A stretch of DNA of 64,000 bases from Paracoccus marinus (GCF_007018965.1 NZ_VJYZ01000004.1:186001-250000), one strand, 5' to 3'; positions 1-11,132 are shown, counted from the first letter of the stretch. A program made the numbers and translations. The notes: generated by a model not told the origin, from the sequence alone.

Positions 1-693
1 CTGTTCATCCTCGACCAGCGCCGCGCGCCCCGCGACATAGGCGGCCGAGGCGACGCCCGCCAGTTCCAGGTCACAGCGGCGGATGCAGTGGACGAGGTTG
101 CCGGCGGCGTCGCCGTCGATCGTCAGGGCATGGACATCGACCGCCAGCTTGTTGCCGACGTGGTCGCGCGGGTCCGACAGGCCCGAACGGCTGTCCACGG
201 CGAAGTTCACGGGCTGCGCGTGCAGCACCTCGCGGCCGCGCCCGAAATCGGGCACGTCGCAGGACGCCAGCACCGCGCCGATGTCATGGTCGGCGCATTT
301 GCCGCTGGCCAGCGTGACCTCGCCCGCAAGCCCGTAGGACGAGGGGCGCGCGCCGGACAGGCAGGCGATGACGTGATCGACGCGGACGCCCGCGCGCTTC
401 TGGGCCGAGGACACGACGGTGCGGACCGCGCGCTCGGTCTCGGCCATCGTCTCGATCTCGCCGTAGCGCATGCCGCGCGACTGGGTGGTGGCGGCGCCGA
501 TCACGCGAAAGTTCGACTGCCCGGCCATCGGGCCCACGCCGTCCTCCTCGCGGAACTGGCCGGGGCCGTCGAACTGCAGGACGATGCACGACATCTTCGA
601 GGTGCCGATGTCCAGCACCGCCATCACCCCGCGCGCCAGCGCCGCCCGGCGCATCTGCCGCATCGCCCGTTGCTCGTGGTAAAGATCGCCCAT
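1..693 (-). CDS. ftsA: Cell division protein FtsA, 3' part cut off by window edge
   Basis: Actin-like ATPase that tethers FtsZ to the membrane and helps recruit the divisome. The frame is open from ATG at 693 to the window edge, giving residues 1-231; the rest lies before base 1. The start is followed by a basic stretch and then the first phosphate-binding strand VLDIGTSKMSC (about residues 23-33), and the SHS2/1C region shows QPVNFAVDSRSGL near residue 180. It lies 58 bp after the ftsQ stop, as expected for the ftsQ-ftsA(-ftsZ) end of the dcw cluster. The C-terminal amphipathic membrane helix cannot be seen. Confidence 0.93.
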   Translation of the reverse strand, partial: MGDLYHEQRAMRQMRRAALARGVMAVLDIGTSKMSCIVLQFDGPGQFREEDGVGPMAGQSNFRVIGAATTQSRGMRYGEIETMAETERAVRTVVSSAQKRAGVRVDHVIACLSGARPSSYGLAGEVTLASGKCADHDIGAVLASCDVPDFGRGREVLHAQPVNFAVDSRSGLSDPRDHVGNKLAVDVHALTIDGDAAGNLVHCIRRCDLELAGVASAAYVAGRAALVEDEQ

Positions 694-751
694 CGCCCTT
701 GTCGCCCCTGCCTGTCCCTGTTGCCCGTGCCGGTCGTGCCGCCCGCGACGC

Positions 752-1789
752 TCAGCCCTTCTTCGAAGGCTTCTTCGTCGCGGCCGTGGATTTGTTCGTC
801 GTGTTTTTCTTCGTCGTCGCTTTCTTGGCGGCGGCCTTGGCCGCGTCCTCCGGCGGCTCGATGATGCGGCCGTCGGCGCCGATCTCGGGCTCGCCGCGCG
901 CGCGGCGCAGCGTGTTCTGCGCGGTCAGCCCCATCCGCACGATGGGACGGTCGCCGTTGCGAAGGTCCACCACCGCCACGTCGCGCGACAGAAGCGTGCG
1001 GGTGCGGTCCAGCGCGATGGCGTGTTCCAGCGCCTGCACCGCGCGATCCTCGGGCAGCATGATCCGCTGGCCGCGATCCAGCACCAGATCCCAGCGCCGC
1101 GCGCCCATCCGTTCCAGGCCGCGCACGCGGGGCAGGATCGGGCCGGCGGCGTCGATCAGCGTCATCGCCTCGGCGGCGGCGGCGTTCGCGCCCTCGCCCG
1201 CGATCATCGGCAGGTCCGGGCGCACGTCGCGCGACGTGGCCGAGGCGACGCGGTGGCCGGTCTTGTCCAGAAGCTCGATCCCGCGCGCGTGACGCCACAG
1301 CATCGCGGGCGTGCGCTCGGTCACGACCGCCGACAGGACGCCGCCCGGCTCGATCCGCAGTTCGATCTTTTCGACGGCATCAAGGTTCAGGACCGCGACC
1401 CGCAGCGCCTCAAGGTCGATGTCGAAGCTGGAGGCGGGCAGCGTCACCGGCAGCATCGCCCGCAGGCCCTTGTCCACGACCGGCGACGCGCCCTCGATCC
1501 GCATCGAATGGACCATGAACTCGTCGCGGGTCTGGACCTTTTCGACCATCGCCGTGACGCCGCCGCTGATCTCGGCCCGGCGGGTCTCGTCCGACAGGTA
1601 CAGCCCCACGACCATCGCCAGCGCAAAAGCGGGCAGGCCCACGCGCAGGATGCGGCGGTAAAGCGGCGTGAGCCAGATCCGGTTCAGGCGATAGGCCAGC
1701 CGCGACGGTGCAGGATCGCGGCGCGCGGGGCGAGGCTGCGCCTGCGGGCGGGCGGGCGCGGGGCGCGCGGGCGCCGGGCGGCCCAGCAT
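752..1789 (-). CDS. ftsQ: Cell division protein FtsQ
   Basis: Bitopic divisome protein linking early and late division proteins, acting in the periplasm. 345 aa from ATG 1789 (MLGRPAPARP...); the frame stays open further upstream, but that would overlap ddl and lacks FtsQ character. A proline/arginine-rich cytoplasmic tail is followed by one membrane helix (about 80-100, AFALAMVVGLYL), a POTRA domain beginning near VHSMRIEGAS, and a beta domain. The C-terminus ends in a lysine/threonine-rich tail (KKATTKKNTTNK...), unusual but seen in some alphaproteobacterial FtsQ. It starts 23 bp after the ddl stop, so it is co-transcribed. Confidence 0.93.
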   Translation of the reverse strand: MLGRPAPARPAPARPQAQPRPARRDPAPSRLAYRLNRIWLTPLYRRILRVGLPAFALAMVVGLYLSDETRRAEISGGVTAMVEKVQTRDEFMVHSMRIEGASPVVDKGLRAMLPVTLPASSFDIDLEALRVAVLNLDAVEKIELRIEPGGVLSAVVTERTPAMLWRHARGIELLDKTGHRVASATSRDVRPDLPMIAGEGANAAAAEAMTLIDAAGPILPRVRGLERMGARRWDLVLDRGQRIMLPEDRAVQALEHAIALDRTRTLLSRDVAVVDLRNGDRPIVRMGLTAQNTLRRARGEPEIGADGRIIEPPEDAAKAAAKKATTKKNTTNKSTAATKKPSKKG

Positions 1790-1812
1790 GGCGTGGCGGT
1801 CGCCGGGGCGGG

Positions 1813-2748
1813 TCAGCTGTTGCACAGCGCATCCTCCACGATCCAGCGGCAGAGCGCCGGGAAGTCCATGCCCGCGTGCGCCGCCTGCTCGGGCGCGAGC
1901 GAGGTGGGCGTCATGCCCGGCTGGGTGTTCGTTTCCAGCAGCACGAGCCCGGCGAGCCCGCGCGAGTCGTCCCAGCGGAAGTCGGTGCGGCTGAGGCCCC
2001 GGCACCCCAGCGCCCTGTGGGCACGGACGGCGTAGTCGAGGCAGGCGGCGGCGATGTCGTCCGGGATCGCGGCCGGGATGACGTGGCGCGACCCGCCGGC
2101 GCGATACTTGGCGTCATAGTCGTACCAGCCCTCGGTGACGATCTCGGTCACGCCGAGCGCGCGGTCGCCCAGCACGGCGGTCGTCAGCTCGCGGCCCGGC
2201 GCGTAGGTTTCGACCATCACCTGCTCGGGCATGTCCCCGGACAGCTGCGGCGGCCCGTTGTTTTCCTCGCGTACGATGTAGACGCCGACCGACGAGCCCT
2301 CGTCGTTCGGCTTCACGACGTAGGGCGCGGGCATGACGTGGCGCGCGCGGACCTCGGCTGCGGTGGCAAGGCGGCTTTCCACCACCGGCAGGCCCGCGTC
2401 GCGGAACACCTGCTTGGCGCGGGTCTTGTCCATCGCGAGGGCCGAGGCGAGGACGCCCGAATGGGTGTAGCGCACGCCCAGCCAGTCCATCAGCCCCTGG
2501 ACGCGGCCATCCTCACCCATCTTGCCGTGCAGCGCGTTGAAGACCACGTCGGCGCGTGCGTCGGCCAGTCGCGCGGGCAGGGTCGCGCCCTGATCCGCGC
2601 CGAGAATGATCTCGACGACCTCATATCCCGCCACCCGCAGCGCCTGCGCGCATTCGCGCCCCGACGACAGCGACACCTCGCGCTCGGCCGAGGGTCCGCC
2701 CATCAGAACTGCTACGGTGTGGGCTGTCCTGCTCGACTCGCCCGCCAC
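1813..2748 (-). CDS. ddl: D-alanine--D-alanine ligase
   Basis: ATP-grasp enzyme making D-Ala-D-Ala for the murein stem peptide in the cytoplasm. 311 aa, normal for Ddl type B. Visible motifs are [14 protein letters not shown] (about 17-30), the central [24 protein letters not shown] in the ATP-binding part, and the C-terminal metal/substrate motif [12 protein letters not shown]. Start is GTG at 2748, chosen because GAGG lies 7 nt upstream and the first conserved strand ([11 protein letters not shown]) begins 12 residues in. A CCCCCGG/CCGGGGG hairpin (2765-2795) sits just upstream in the leader. Confidence 0.95.
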   Translation of the reverse strand: MAGESSRTAHTVAVLMGGPSAEREVSLSSGRECAQALRVAGYEVVEIILGADQGATLPARLADARADVVFNALHGKMGEDGRVQGLMDWLGVRYTHSGVLASALAMDKTRAKQVFRDAGLPVVESRLATAAEVRARHVMPAPYVVKPNDEGSSVGVYIVREENNGPPQLSGDMPEQVMVETYAPGRELTTAVLGDRALGVTEIVTEGWYDYDAKYRAGGSRHVIPAAIPDDIAAACLDYAVRAHRALGCRGLSRTDFRWDDSRGLAGLVLLETNTQPGMTPTSLAPEQAAHAGMDFPALCRWIVEDALCNS

Positions 2749-3044
2749 GTCTTCGCCTCGTTCACCCCCGGTTGATCCGGGTTCCGCACCGGGGGCGTCA
2801 TGCCCCCTGTCGCTTGCGCCGTTTTCGACGCTTGTGGCCGGATGATAGCCGCAAAGAAGGCCAGCGCGAAAGGGTGTTTATCGCGCCCCTCGCGAATAGC
2901 GCCCTGCCCCGACGCGGCCGGAAATCCGCCGATCGCCTGCCCCGCCCGGCTTTAACCTGCACGTCACGGTTGACCCGTAGGATCAAGGTTGCAACGCTGG
3001 GACGACGCGACCGGCGATCGGATGACGGGAAGGGAGCAGGCGAC

Positions 3045-3923
3045 ATGACAGCAACCGCGCTTCGCGCATATGCCGACACGGCACCTTCCGGCGCCCCGCG
3101 CGCGACCGCGCCGGCCCTTGGCCGTGGCGGTCAGGCAGCGCCCCGGGGCGCGCTGCACCTCGCGGCGCTCGCAGGACCGCTGCAAGGGGCGGCGAGGACC
3201 CTTGACCCGCACGGCTGCGGGCCGATCACTGCCGCCGATCTCGGCAAGCTGTTTCCCGACGCGCCCCTGCGGCGGCTGGATGGGCTTGCGGCCGAACTGA
3301 CCGCGCGGCAGCTTACCGGCAAGATCGACACCCCGGCCCGGCGCGCGCATTTCTTCGGCCAGGTCCGGCAGGAGGTCGGCAGCGACGGCCGCCTGGACGA
3401 GAACCTGAACTACTCGCCCGCCGGGCTCAAGGCGCTGTTTTCCTATTTCGCGAAGCACCCGGCCGAGGCGGAGCTTTACGGCCGCACGGACAAGCACCCC
3501 GCCAATCCCGAGGCGATCGCGAACCGCGCCTATGCCAACCGCAACGGCAACGGCGACGTGGCAAGCGGCGACGGCTGGCTGTTCCGCGGCCGGGGGCTGA
3601 AGCAGCTGACGGGCCGCGCGAACTATCGCGCCTTCACCCAGACGCACGCCCGCCTGTTCGGCGAGCGGATCGACTTTGAAAAACACCCCGAAAAGCTGTC
3701 CGAACCGCCCTACGCAGTCCGCTCGGCGCTGGCATTCTGGCTGGACAACGGCCTGCCCGCCAAGGCCGACGCAGGCATCACCCGCGCCGCCGCCAACAGC
3801 ATCACGGCGGTCGTGAATTTCCACACCGACAGCTATGCCGCCCGCTGGGGCCACGTCCAGCGGATCGCGCGGGACGGGTTGTTCGGGGGCGAATGCGCGG
3901 CGCCCAGAGTGGCCGGGAAATGA
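3045..3923 (+). CDS. Glycoside hydrolase family 19-like protein (chitinase/endolysin type)
   Basis: 292 aa. The core from about residue 90 onward resembles GH19-type lytic enzymes: RRAHFFGQVRQEVG, then ENLNYSPAGLKALFSYF, NPEAIANRAYANRNGNGD, and DGWLFRGRGLKQLTGRANY, which is the most conserved stretch of the family (Arg/Gly-rich substrate strand with ANY). The first about 90 residues are low complexity. No clear signal peptide is present, so it may act inside the cell or leave by another route, as phage endolysins do. ATG 3045 was chosen over upstream in-frame starts because GGGAG precedes it. It points against the dcw genes and its stop overlaps the next gene by 4 bp (ATGA). Substrate, murein or chitin, is not determined. 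Confidence 0.8.
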   Translation: MTATALRAYADTAPSGAPRATAPALGRGGQAAPRGALHLAALAGPLQGAARTLDPHGCGPITAADLGKLFPDAPLRRLDGLAAELTARQLTGKIDTPARRAHFFGQVRQEVGSDGRLDENLNYSPAGLKALFSYFAKHPAEAELYGRTDKHPANPEAIANRAYANRNGNGDVASGDGWLFRGRGLKQLTGRANYRAFTQTHARLFGERIDFEKHPEKLSEPPYAVRSALAFWLDNGLPAKADAGITRAAANSITAVVNFHTDSYAARWGHVQRIARDGLFGGECAAPRVAGK

Positions 3924-4459
3924 GGCGCGGGACGAACGCCGCCGGGCTTGCCGCGGCGCTGGTTCTGGCGCTCGCGGGAAGCGGCGCGATGGCCCAGACC
4001 GGTTCCGACATACTCGAGCAGTTGCTGAGCAACGGCACCGGCGGCACGGCGGTTCTGAGCCAGGACCTGACGGTCATGGTCGAGCCGGACGGGTCTGACC
4101 ACTTCGTCCTGACGGCAACGCCTCCCGGCGGCACGCCCGTCGCGCACCGGATGGAGAGCGAGGGCGGCATCACGCCCGAGATCGAAGGCTGGGAGCGACG
4201 GCAATATTGCGGCACCGGGGTCGTGCTGGTGACGCTGAGCTTCGAGCCTCCGCCGCAGGCTGATTTCCACGATCCGCTGCTGCGGACCGCCGCGCTTCGG
4301 CGGGCCGACATGGCGCTGCTGGATACCGTGGACGGCGGAATCGGCGACATCGCGCCGGGCGCAGGCGACGGGCAGGCCGGAAAGCCGGCTTCCGCGCACT
4401 ACGCCGTCGAATGCGAAGGCACCGCGCCGCGGTTTACCGAGGCCCGTCCCGCCGGCTAG
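3920..4459 (+). CDS. Secreted protein of unknown function, coupled to GH19-like gene
   Basis: 179 aa, not recognised. It starts in an ATGA overlap with the GH19-like gene, so translation is probably coupled. The N-terminus is a clear Sec signal peptide (MRRGTNAAGLAAALVLALAG, cleavage after AMA near residue 24). The mature part has two cysteines (in QYCGTG and VECEG) that could form a disulfide and no membrane helix. Pairing with a lytic-type enzyme suggests a periplasmic partner or inhibitor; that is inference from position only. Confidence 0.75.
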   Translation: MRRGTNAAGLAAALVLALAGSGAMAQTGSDILEQLLSNGTGGTAVLSQDLTVMVEPDGSDHFVLTATPPGGTPVAHRMESEGGITPEIEGWERRQYCGTGVVLVTLSFEPPPQADFHDPLLRTAALRRADMALLDTVDGGIGDIAPGAGDGQAGKPASAHYAVECEGTAPRFTEARPAG

Positions 4460-4522
4460 TTCGGGAACGGTCGGGTCCGAACCGGCGTCCGCCCATCTGT
4501 GGCCGTGCGCCCCGTGACCCCC

Positions 4523-5449
4523 TCAGCGCGGCAGGGGATCGCCTACCCGGATCACTTCCCACGTCAGCTTGTGCCCCGACCTCTCGCGCACCCGCGCGCG
4601 GACCAGCTCGCCCAAGCCCTCGAGGTCGGCCGCTGTCGCGGTCCCGGTGTTGATGAGGAAGTTCGGATGCTTTTCGCTCATCTGCGCGCCGCCCAGGGTG
4701 TGGCCGCGCAGGCCCGCGTCGTCGATCAGCTTCCACGCCTTCAGGTCGTGGGTGTCGTCGGCCCGCCCGGTCGAGCTGTAGCCGGCCGGGTTGCGGAAGG
4801 TCGATCCGGCGGTGCGGTCCTTCGTCGGCTGGGTCGCGTCGCGGCGGGCGAGCTGGTCGTCCATGCGCGCCTGAAGTTCGGCCGGATCGCCGGCGGGGCC
4901 GCTGAAGGTCGCGCATGTCAGCACCCAGCCCTCGGGCAGCGAGGTCGAGCGGTAGGCAAAGTCGAGATCGCCGGGCGTCAGCGTCAGCACCGCGCCGTCG
5001 CGGGCCACGACCTGCACCTCGCACAGCGCGTCGGCGACATAGGTTCCGTAGCAGCCCGCGTTCATCCGCACCGCGCCGCCGACGCTGCCGGGGATGGTCC
5101 GCAGGAACGTCAGGTCCACCCCCGCCTCGGCCGCGCGGCGGGCGACATGGGCGCCAAGCGCCCCCGCCCCCGCCGTCACCCGGTCGCCGTCCACCGAGAT
5201 CGCGTTGAAACCGCGCCCCAGCCGGACCACGACGCCGCGGATGCCGCCGTCGCGCACGATCAGGTTCGACCCCACCCCCATCGGGAACACCTCGACGCGC
5301 GGGTCGAGGGCGCGCAGGAACAGGGCCAGGTCCTCGATGTCGGCGGGCTGGAACAGCCAGTCGGCCGGGCCGCCCACGCGCAGCCACGTCAAATCGGCAA
5401 GCGGGCGCCCCGGGGTCAGGGTGCCGCGAACGGTGGGCAGGTCGGTCAT
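4523..5449 (-). CDS. murB: UDP-N-acetylenolpyruvoylglucosamine reductase
   Basis: FAD enzyme reducing UDP-GlcNAc-enolpyruvate to UDP-MurNAc with NADPH. 308 aa. The FAD-binding part shows LRVGGPADW and [14 protein letters not shown]; the second motif [17 protein letters not shown] and the catalytic-serine motif TAGSTFRNP are present, followed by the C-terminal [12 protein letters not shown] with the active-site Glu. This is the single-chain type I arrangement. It lies 122 bp downstream of the DUF2484 stop, the largest gap within this part of the cluster, which contains a GGCCGCC/GGCGGCC stem-loop (5519-5542). Confidence 0.96.
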   Translation of the reverse strand: MTDLPTVRGTLTPGRPLADLTWLRVGGPADWLFQPADIEDLALFLRALDPRVEVFPMGVGSNLIVRDGGIRGVVVRLGRGFNAISVDGDRVTAGAGALGAHVARRAAEAGVDLTFLRTIPGSVGGAVRMNAGCYGTYVADALCEVQVVARDGAVLTLTPGDLDFAYRSTSLPEGWVLTCATFSGPAGDPAELQARMDDQLARRDATQPTKDRTAGSTFRNPAGYSSTGRADDTHDLKAWKLIDDAGLRGHTLGGAQMSEKHPNFLINTGTATAADLEGLGELVRARVRERSGHKLTWEVIRVGDPLPR

Positions 5450-5571
5450 GCGGATGTCTCCTTCGCGCCGCAGGCCGTAGTCGAGGTGGCGGGCGCTTGC
5501 AACCGGCCCGAAGGGACAGGCCGCCGCGCGGCGCGGGCGGCCCGGGCGGAAGCGGCGGCAGGCTTAACGGG

Positions 5572-5807
5572 TCAAGTGTCGTTGAGCCGTTGCAGCGGCC
5601 GGGCAAGGATCGCGCCGCCCGCGACGAAGCCCGCAAGCCCCGCGATTGGCCCCCAGGCCAGCGTCAGCCAGCCCAGCATCGGCACCCCCGCCACCACCAG
5701 CGCCCACAGCGCCCGCCCGCGCCGGTCGCCGCGCAGCCGCGCCGCCGTGACCGCCGCGATCACCCACATGAGGGCCGCCAGCGCGCACAGCTCGGGGTGC
5801 GGGCCGA

Positions 5808-5811
<4 letters not shown>
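5572..5811 (-). CDS. DUF2484 family small membrane protein
   Basis: 79 aa with two or three hydrophobic segments (about 7-24, 34-50 and 52-70) and almost no soluble part. Proteins of this size at the murC-murB junction in Rhodobacterales are annotated DUF2484; function unknown. The start (ATG 5811) overlaps the murC stop by 4 bp, so it is translationally coupled to murC. The conserved position in the dcw cluster hints at a role in lipid II synthesis or septation, but nothing in the sequence shows an activity. Confidence 0.75.
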
Positions 5812-7228
<1,417 letters not shown>

Positions 7229-7232
<4 letters not shown>

Positions 7233-8335
7233 GAGCTGATTTCCGTGACGAGGTCGTACAGGCGGGCCGCCGCATCGGGGCGGCCCATCGACAGTGCGGC
7301 AGACGCCATCGCGCTTGCACGGGCGGCGTCGGTGAGAATCGCGTTGAGGTCGCGCGTCAGGCTGGAAATGTCCAGCACCGATTCGGGCAACACCACGGCG
7401 GCGTCGGATTCGGCCAGCGCGCGCGCGTTCGCGGACTGGTGGTCGCCGGTCGCCGCCGCGAAGGGGATCAGGATCGCCGGGCGGCCGATCACGGTGATCT
7501 CGGCCAGGGACGATGCGCCCGCGCGGCTGACGATCACGTGGCAGCGGGCCATGCGTTCGGGCACGTCGGAAAAGAACGGCTGCACCTCGGCCACGACGCC
7601 CGCGGCGGCATAGGCGGCGGCGACGGCGGCCACGTCCTCGGCCCGCGCCTGGTGGCTGACCTGCAGGCGGGCGCGGATGTCGCGGGGCAGTTCGGCGACG
7701 GCGGCGGGAACGGTCTGTGACAGGACGCGCGCGCCCTGGCTGCCGCCGATCACCAGCAGCCGCAGCGGCCCGCCGTCGGGGGCCGCGTAGGGCGCGGCCG
7801 CGCGGTCAAGGATCGCCTGCCGCACCGGGTTGCCGACATGGACCGCGTCCACGCCGTCCGGCAGCACGGTGGGCCAGGTCCCGCAGGCGACCTTGTCCAC
7901 GCGGGCGGCGAACAGGCGGTTCACCCGCCCCATCACGCCGTTCTGTTCGTGGATCATGCGCGGGATCCGCAGCGTCAGCGCCGCGCCCATCGCGGGAATG
8001 GTGGGATAGCCGCCGAAGCCCACGACGATCGCGGGCCGGTCGTGGCGCAGGTCCGACAGCGCTCGGGTGACGCCCGCGCCGATCCTGAACGGCGCGGCCA
8101 GCTTGCCCGCGACCCCGCCCCGCGCGGTGGTGGCGGACGGCACGATCTCGCGCGCGACCTCGGCCGGGAAGCCGCCCGCGTAGCGCGCGCCGCGATCGTC
8201 GGTGGACAGCTTGACGCGCCAGCCCCCGGCCAGCAGCCGCTCGGCCAGCGCCTGGGCGGGGAACATGTGCCCGCCGGTGCCGCCCGCGGCGATCAGCGCG
8301 AGCCTTCCGCGCCCGTGCGCCGGCTGCCCGCTCAC
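7229..8335 (-). CDS. murG: Lipid II synthase MurG (GlcNAc transferase)
   Basis: Peripheral membrane glycosyltransferase that adds GlcNAc to lipid I to form lipid II. 368 aa from GTG 8335, which overlaps the ftsW stop (GTGA); this puts [16 protein letters not shown] at about residues 11-26, the family's first G-loop. Other landmarks are [23 protein letters not shown], the second G-loop VIGGSQGA, and [10 protein letters not shown] / [14 protein letters not shown] in the UDP-GlcNAc site. The frame is open upstream inside ftsW, but that is a shadow. Confidence 0.96.
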
Positions 8336-9498
8336 CGCCCGGACCGCCCCAGCACGTCGGCGATGTTGCCCTGCGGCCGGGTCCGGGTCAGCGCCAGCAG
8401 CATCCCCACCGCGATGGCCGAGGCGACGATGGACGAGCCGCCGTAGCTCACGAACGGCAGCGTCATCCCCTTGGCGGGCAGCAGCCGCACCGCGACCCCC
8501 ATGTTGATGAGCGCCTGCACCCCGAACGCGCAGGCAAGCCCGGTGCCCGCGATCCGCACGAAGGGATCGCGCTCCCCCGTCAGCCGCACCAGCGAGCGCC
8601 CCACGACGGTCGCGTAAAGAAGGATGATCGCCAGGACCATGATGAAGCCGTATTCCTCGGCCGCGACCGCGATGATGAAGTCGGTATGCGCGTCGGGAAG
8701 CGACCACTTGACCGACCCCTCGCCCACGCCCACGCCGAAGAAGCCGCCTTCCTGGATCGCGTTGGTGGCATAGCCGATCTGGGTGCGCGGATCGATGTCG
8801 GGCGACAGGAAGCCGTCGATCCGGCGCGCGAAGTGTTCGGAATTGGCATAGGCGAAGGTGCCGCCCGCCACCGCCACGCCCGCGGCGCCCAGCAGATAGA
8901 CCAGCGGCGCGCCCGCCACGAAATACATCACGCCCCACGAAAACAGCACCAGCGACGCCTGCCCGAAGTCCGGCTGCAGCGCCAGCAGCACCACGACCAC
9001 CATCGTGGCGCCTGCCGCCAGCGTCTTGCCGGGCGGGCCGCCGACCTCCTGGCTTGCGGCCATGAACCAGCCCACCAGCGCCACGAAGCCGGGCTTCAGG
9101 AACTCGGACGGCTGGATCGAGGTGAAGCCGAGGCTCAGCCAGCGCGTCGCGCCCTTGCCGAAGTCGGTGCCGATCACCGGCAGCGCCAGCACGGTCAGGA
9201 ACGAGACGGCGAAGATCACGACCCCCAGCCTGCGGACCTGGCGCGGCGACATCATGGAGATCACCAACATCACGACCAGCGCGACGCCGCCGAAGATCCC
9301 CTGCCGGTTGACATAGTAGAACCGAGGCAGCCCGTTCTTTTCGGCCAGCGGCACGGACGCGGCAAGGCCGAGCAGGATGCCGATCGCGAACAGCCCGACC
9401 ACGCAGGCCAGCGTCCACTTGTCGAGCGTGCGCCACCAGCGCGGAAGGATAGGGTCGCCCGAACGCACACGCGTCGAGCCGAAGACCATCTCGGTCAT
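8332..9498 (-). CDS. ftsW: Septal peptidoglycan polymerase FtsW (SEDS family)
   Basis: SEDS glycosyltransferase that polymerises lipid II at the septum with FtsI. 388 aa, about ten membrane helices, with [18 protein letters not shown] (about 135-152) and the C-terminal [20 protein letters not shown] signature. It begins a new run of coupled genes after a 178-bp gap (9499-9676) separating it from the VOC gene. In that gap a weak TTGTAG/GTTATC pair could be a promoter, but I would not insist on it. Confidence 0.96.
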   Translation of the reverse strand: MTEMVFGSTRVRSGDPILPRWWRTLDKWTLACVVGLFAIGILLGLAASVPLAEKNGLPRFYYVNRQGIFGGVALVVMLVISMMSPRQVRRLGVVIFAVSFLTVLALPVIGTDFGKGATRWLSLGFTSIQPSEFLKPGFVALVGWFMAASQEVGGPPGKTLAAGATMVVVVLLALQPDFGQASLVLFSWGVMYFVAGAPLVYLLGAAGVAVAGGTFAYANSEHFARRIDGFLSPDIDPRTQIGYATNAIQEGGFFGVGVGEGSVKWSLPDAHTDFIIAVAAEEYGFIMVLAIILLYATVVGRSLVRLTGERDPFVRIAGTGLACAFGVQALINMGVAVRLLPAKGMTLPFVSYGGSSIVASAIAVGMLLALTRTRPQGNIADVLGRSGR

Positions 9499-9676
9499 GG
9501 GATCACCGCCGTCACTGCCTCTGCCACGTTCCCGCGCACGGGACTGCCCGGTTTGGTCCGGGTCTGCGGGGCAGGATAACGTGGATGGGGCGGCGGTGCT
9601 ACAAGCGATTGCGCCGTTCCGGGACAGTTGATCGGACCGCCTGGCCCAGCCCCCTGACCGCCCCGTCCTGCCGGCA

Positions 9677-10138
9677 TCAGCCCCCGGCGTCGCGGTCGCC
9701 CGGGAACCGGAGCGGGGCCAGCAGTTCGATCACCTCGCCCGCCGTGCCGTCGATGATCGCGTTCTCGACCCGAACCGGCGGCTGCCCGAGGTCAAGCCGT
9801 TCCGGCCCGAACCGCAGGCTGCCGCCAGCCGCCGTCGCCGCTTCGATGGCGGCGGTCACGTCGCGCACCTGCAGGCACAGATGGACCAGCGCGCCGGTGG
9901 CGACCGGGCCATCCAGCGCCGGATCGCCCTGCATCGGAACCCGGGCGCGGTCGTCGAAGATCTCGATCCAGCTGGCGGCGTCGGGCGACTGGATCATCAC
10001 CGCGCGCCTGAGGTCGATCTGCGGCAGCGACCAGCCGTGGACGCGGGTGTAGCCGAGCGCCTCGTAGAAGGCGACCGTGCGGTCCACGTCCGGCGTGCGA
10101 AGGGCGATGTGGTGTAGCCCGGAAACTGGGGTATTCAT
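9677..10138 (-). CDS. VOC-family (glyoxalase-like) protein
   Basis: 153 aa, one vicinal-oxygen-chelate unit pair: HHIALRTPDVDRTVAFYEALG at the start (first metal His of the fold), HLCLQVRDV in the middle, and IDGTAGEVIELLAP near the end (the metal Glu strand). ATG 10138 was chosen because AGGAG precedes it by 8 nt. The substrate cannot be read from sequence. It is divergent from an HxlR regulator with only a short gap, so that regulator probably controls it. Confidence 0.85.
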   Translation of the reverse strand: MNTPVSGLHHIALRTPDVDRTVAFYEALGYTRVHGWSLPQIDLRRAVMIQSPDAASWIEIFDDRARVPMQGDPALDGPVATGALVHLCLQVRDVTAAIEAATAAGGSLRFGPERLDLGQPPVRVENAIIDGTAGEVIELLAPLRFPGDRDAGG

Positions 10139-10165
10139 GTGTCGGCTCCTGTTCATGGGGAAAGG

Positions 10166-10609
10166 ATGGTCCACGTCGTGTCCGTGACCAAGGCTGACAA
10201 TGTTGACACCCCGCCCGCCCGCGCGGACGCAGGTGCAGGGGGGCCGGGTGCTGGGGGGCCGGGTGCTGTGGGGGCGGCCGACCGTCCGACGATCCACGCC
10301 GCCAATCGCGAGGCGCTGGCCGCGTGGTGCGACCTGTCGCGGGCGGTGGAATCGTTCCGCGCGCGGTGGAAGCCGTCGATCCTGATGGCGTTGACCGACG
10401 GCCCGCGCCCGATGTCCGACCTGCGGGCGGCTCTGACCGCCCCGGCCAAGCGGGTGCTGGTGCGCGCCCTGCGCGAGCTCGAGGCGGACCGCCTGGTCGA
10501 ACGGCGCGGGCCGGAGGCGCGACCGCTTTATGCGCTGACGGCGGACGGAGCGGCGCTGGCCCGGCTTCTGTCCGACCTCGCATCGTGGGAGGGTGGTCGC
10601 GCGCCCTGA
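10166..10609 (+). CDS. HxlR-family transcriptional regulator
   Basis: 147 aa as called. The winged helix runs from about residue 48: a conserved Cys (AAWCDLS), then ESFRARWKPSILMALTDGP, RPMSDLRAALTAPAKRVLVRALRELEADRLVERR and a wing ending PLYALTADG; this matches HxlR/ArsR-like redox or ligand sensors. The true start is uncertain: ATG 10166, GTG 10178 or an even later GTG near 10268, because the first about 35 residues are a Gly/Pro/Ala tail that contains an exact 15-bp duplication (10238-10252 and 10253-10267). A late start would leave room for divergent promoters. Confidence 0.82.
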   Translation: MVHVVSVTKADNVDTPPARADAGAGGPGAGGPGAVGAADRPTIHAANREALAAWCDLSRAVESFRARWKPSILMALTDGPRPMSDLRAALTAPAKRVLVRALRELEADRLVERRGPEARPLYALTADGAALARLLSDLASWEGGRAP

Positions 10610-10643
10610 GCATGCAGGGCCGACCGGCTTGACGCCGCCCCGA

Positions 10644-11075
10644 TCAGGACCCGGTGTGCGGCGCGGCGACCGGGCGGTGGCAGACCGCTTCCAGGTTGAT
10701 CCCTTCGGGGTCGTGGACGAACGCTCCGTAGTAATCGGGGTGATAGGGGCGCAGGCCCGGCGCGCCGTTGTCGCGCGCCCCGGCGGCAAGCGCGGCGCGG
10801 TGGAAGGCATCCACCTGCGCGCGGGTCTCGGCCGCGAAGGCGACGTGGGTGTGGCCGCCGACGGGCTGTGCGTCCACCAGCCACAGGACGGGGCGATCTT
10901 TCGTCCGTCCGAACCCGATCATCCGCGTGCGGGACTGGGCGTCCTCGGCACGCGGCCGGAACTGCACGACCAGCCCCAGCGGCGCCAGCGCCGCCTCGTA
11001 GATCGGCAGGGCCCGGTCGAGGTCGGACACGCCGATGTTGAGGTGGTCGATGACGATGGACGTGAAGTCGGCCAT
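10644..11075 (-). CDS. VOC-family protein, predicted MarR target
   Basis: 143 aa from ATG 11075. Glyoxalase/bleomycin-resistance fold: IDHLNIGVSDLDRALPIYEAA at the N-terminus, GHTHVAFAAETRAQVDAFH in the middle and YGAFVHDPEGINLEAVCH at the end, a common signature of VOC proteins. The reaction is unknown. It follows marR on the same strand after 56 bp containing a perfect palindrome, so it is a likely target of that MarR protein. Confidence 0.87.
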   Translation of the reverse strand: MADFTSIVIDHLNIGVSDLDRALPIYEAALAPLGLVVQFRPRAEDAQSRTRMIGFGRTKDRPVLWLVDAQPVGGHTHVAFAAETRAQVDAFHRAALAAGARDNGAPGLRPYHPDYYGAFVHDPEGINLEAVCHRPVAAPHTGS

Positions 11076-11117
11076 GTGGGAACAATTTCGTTTGGCCCCG
11101 CGATCATCGCACGAATG

Positions 11118-11132
11118 GTTCCATGATGGAAC
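11118..11132. promoter_or_regulatory. 15-bp palindrome, candidate MarR operator
   Basis: GTTCCA-TGA-TGGAAC, a perfect 6-3-6 inverted repeat, starts in the gap between marR and the VOC gene and touches the last base of the marR stop codon. Size and symmetry suit a dimeric winged-helix protein. The surrounding 56 bp is AT-richer than the flanking genes. A second similar site was not seen upstream of marR. Confidence 0.5.

Noticed and set aside
3045..3923. GH19-like gene as the GTA lysis endolysin
   Set aside because: Nothing in the sequence ties it to the GTA cluster over 30 kb away; left open as a test rather than a call.
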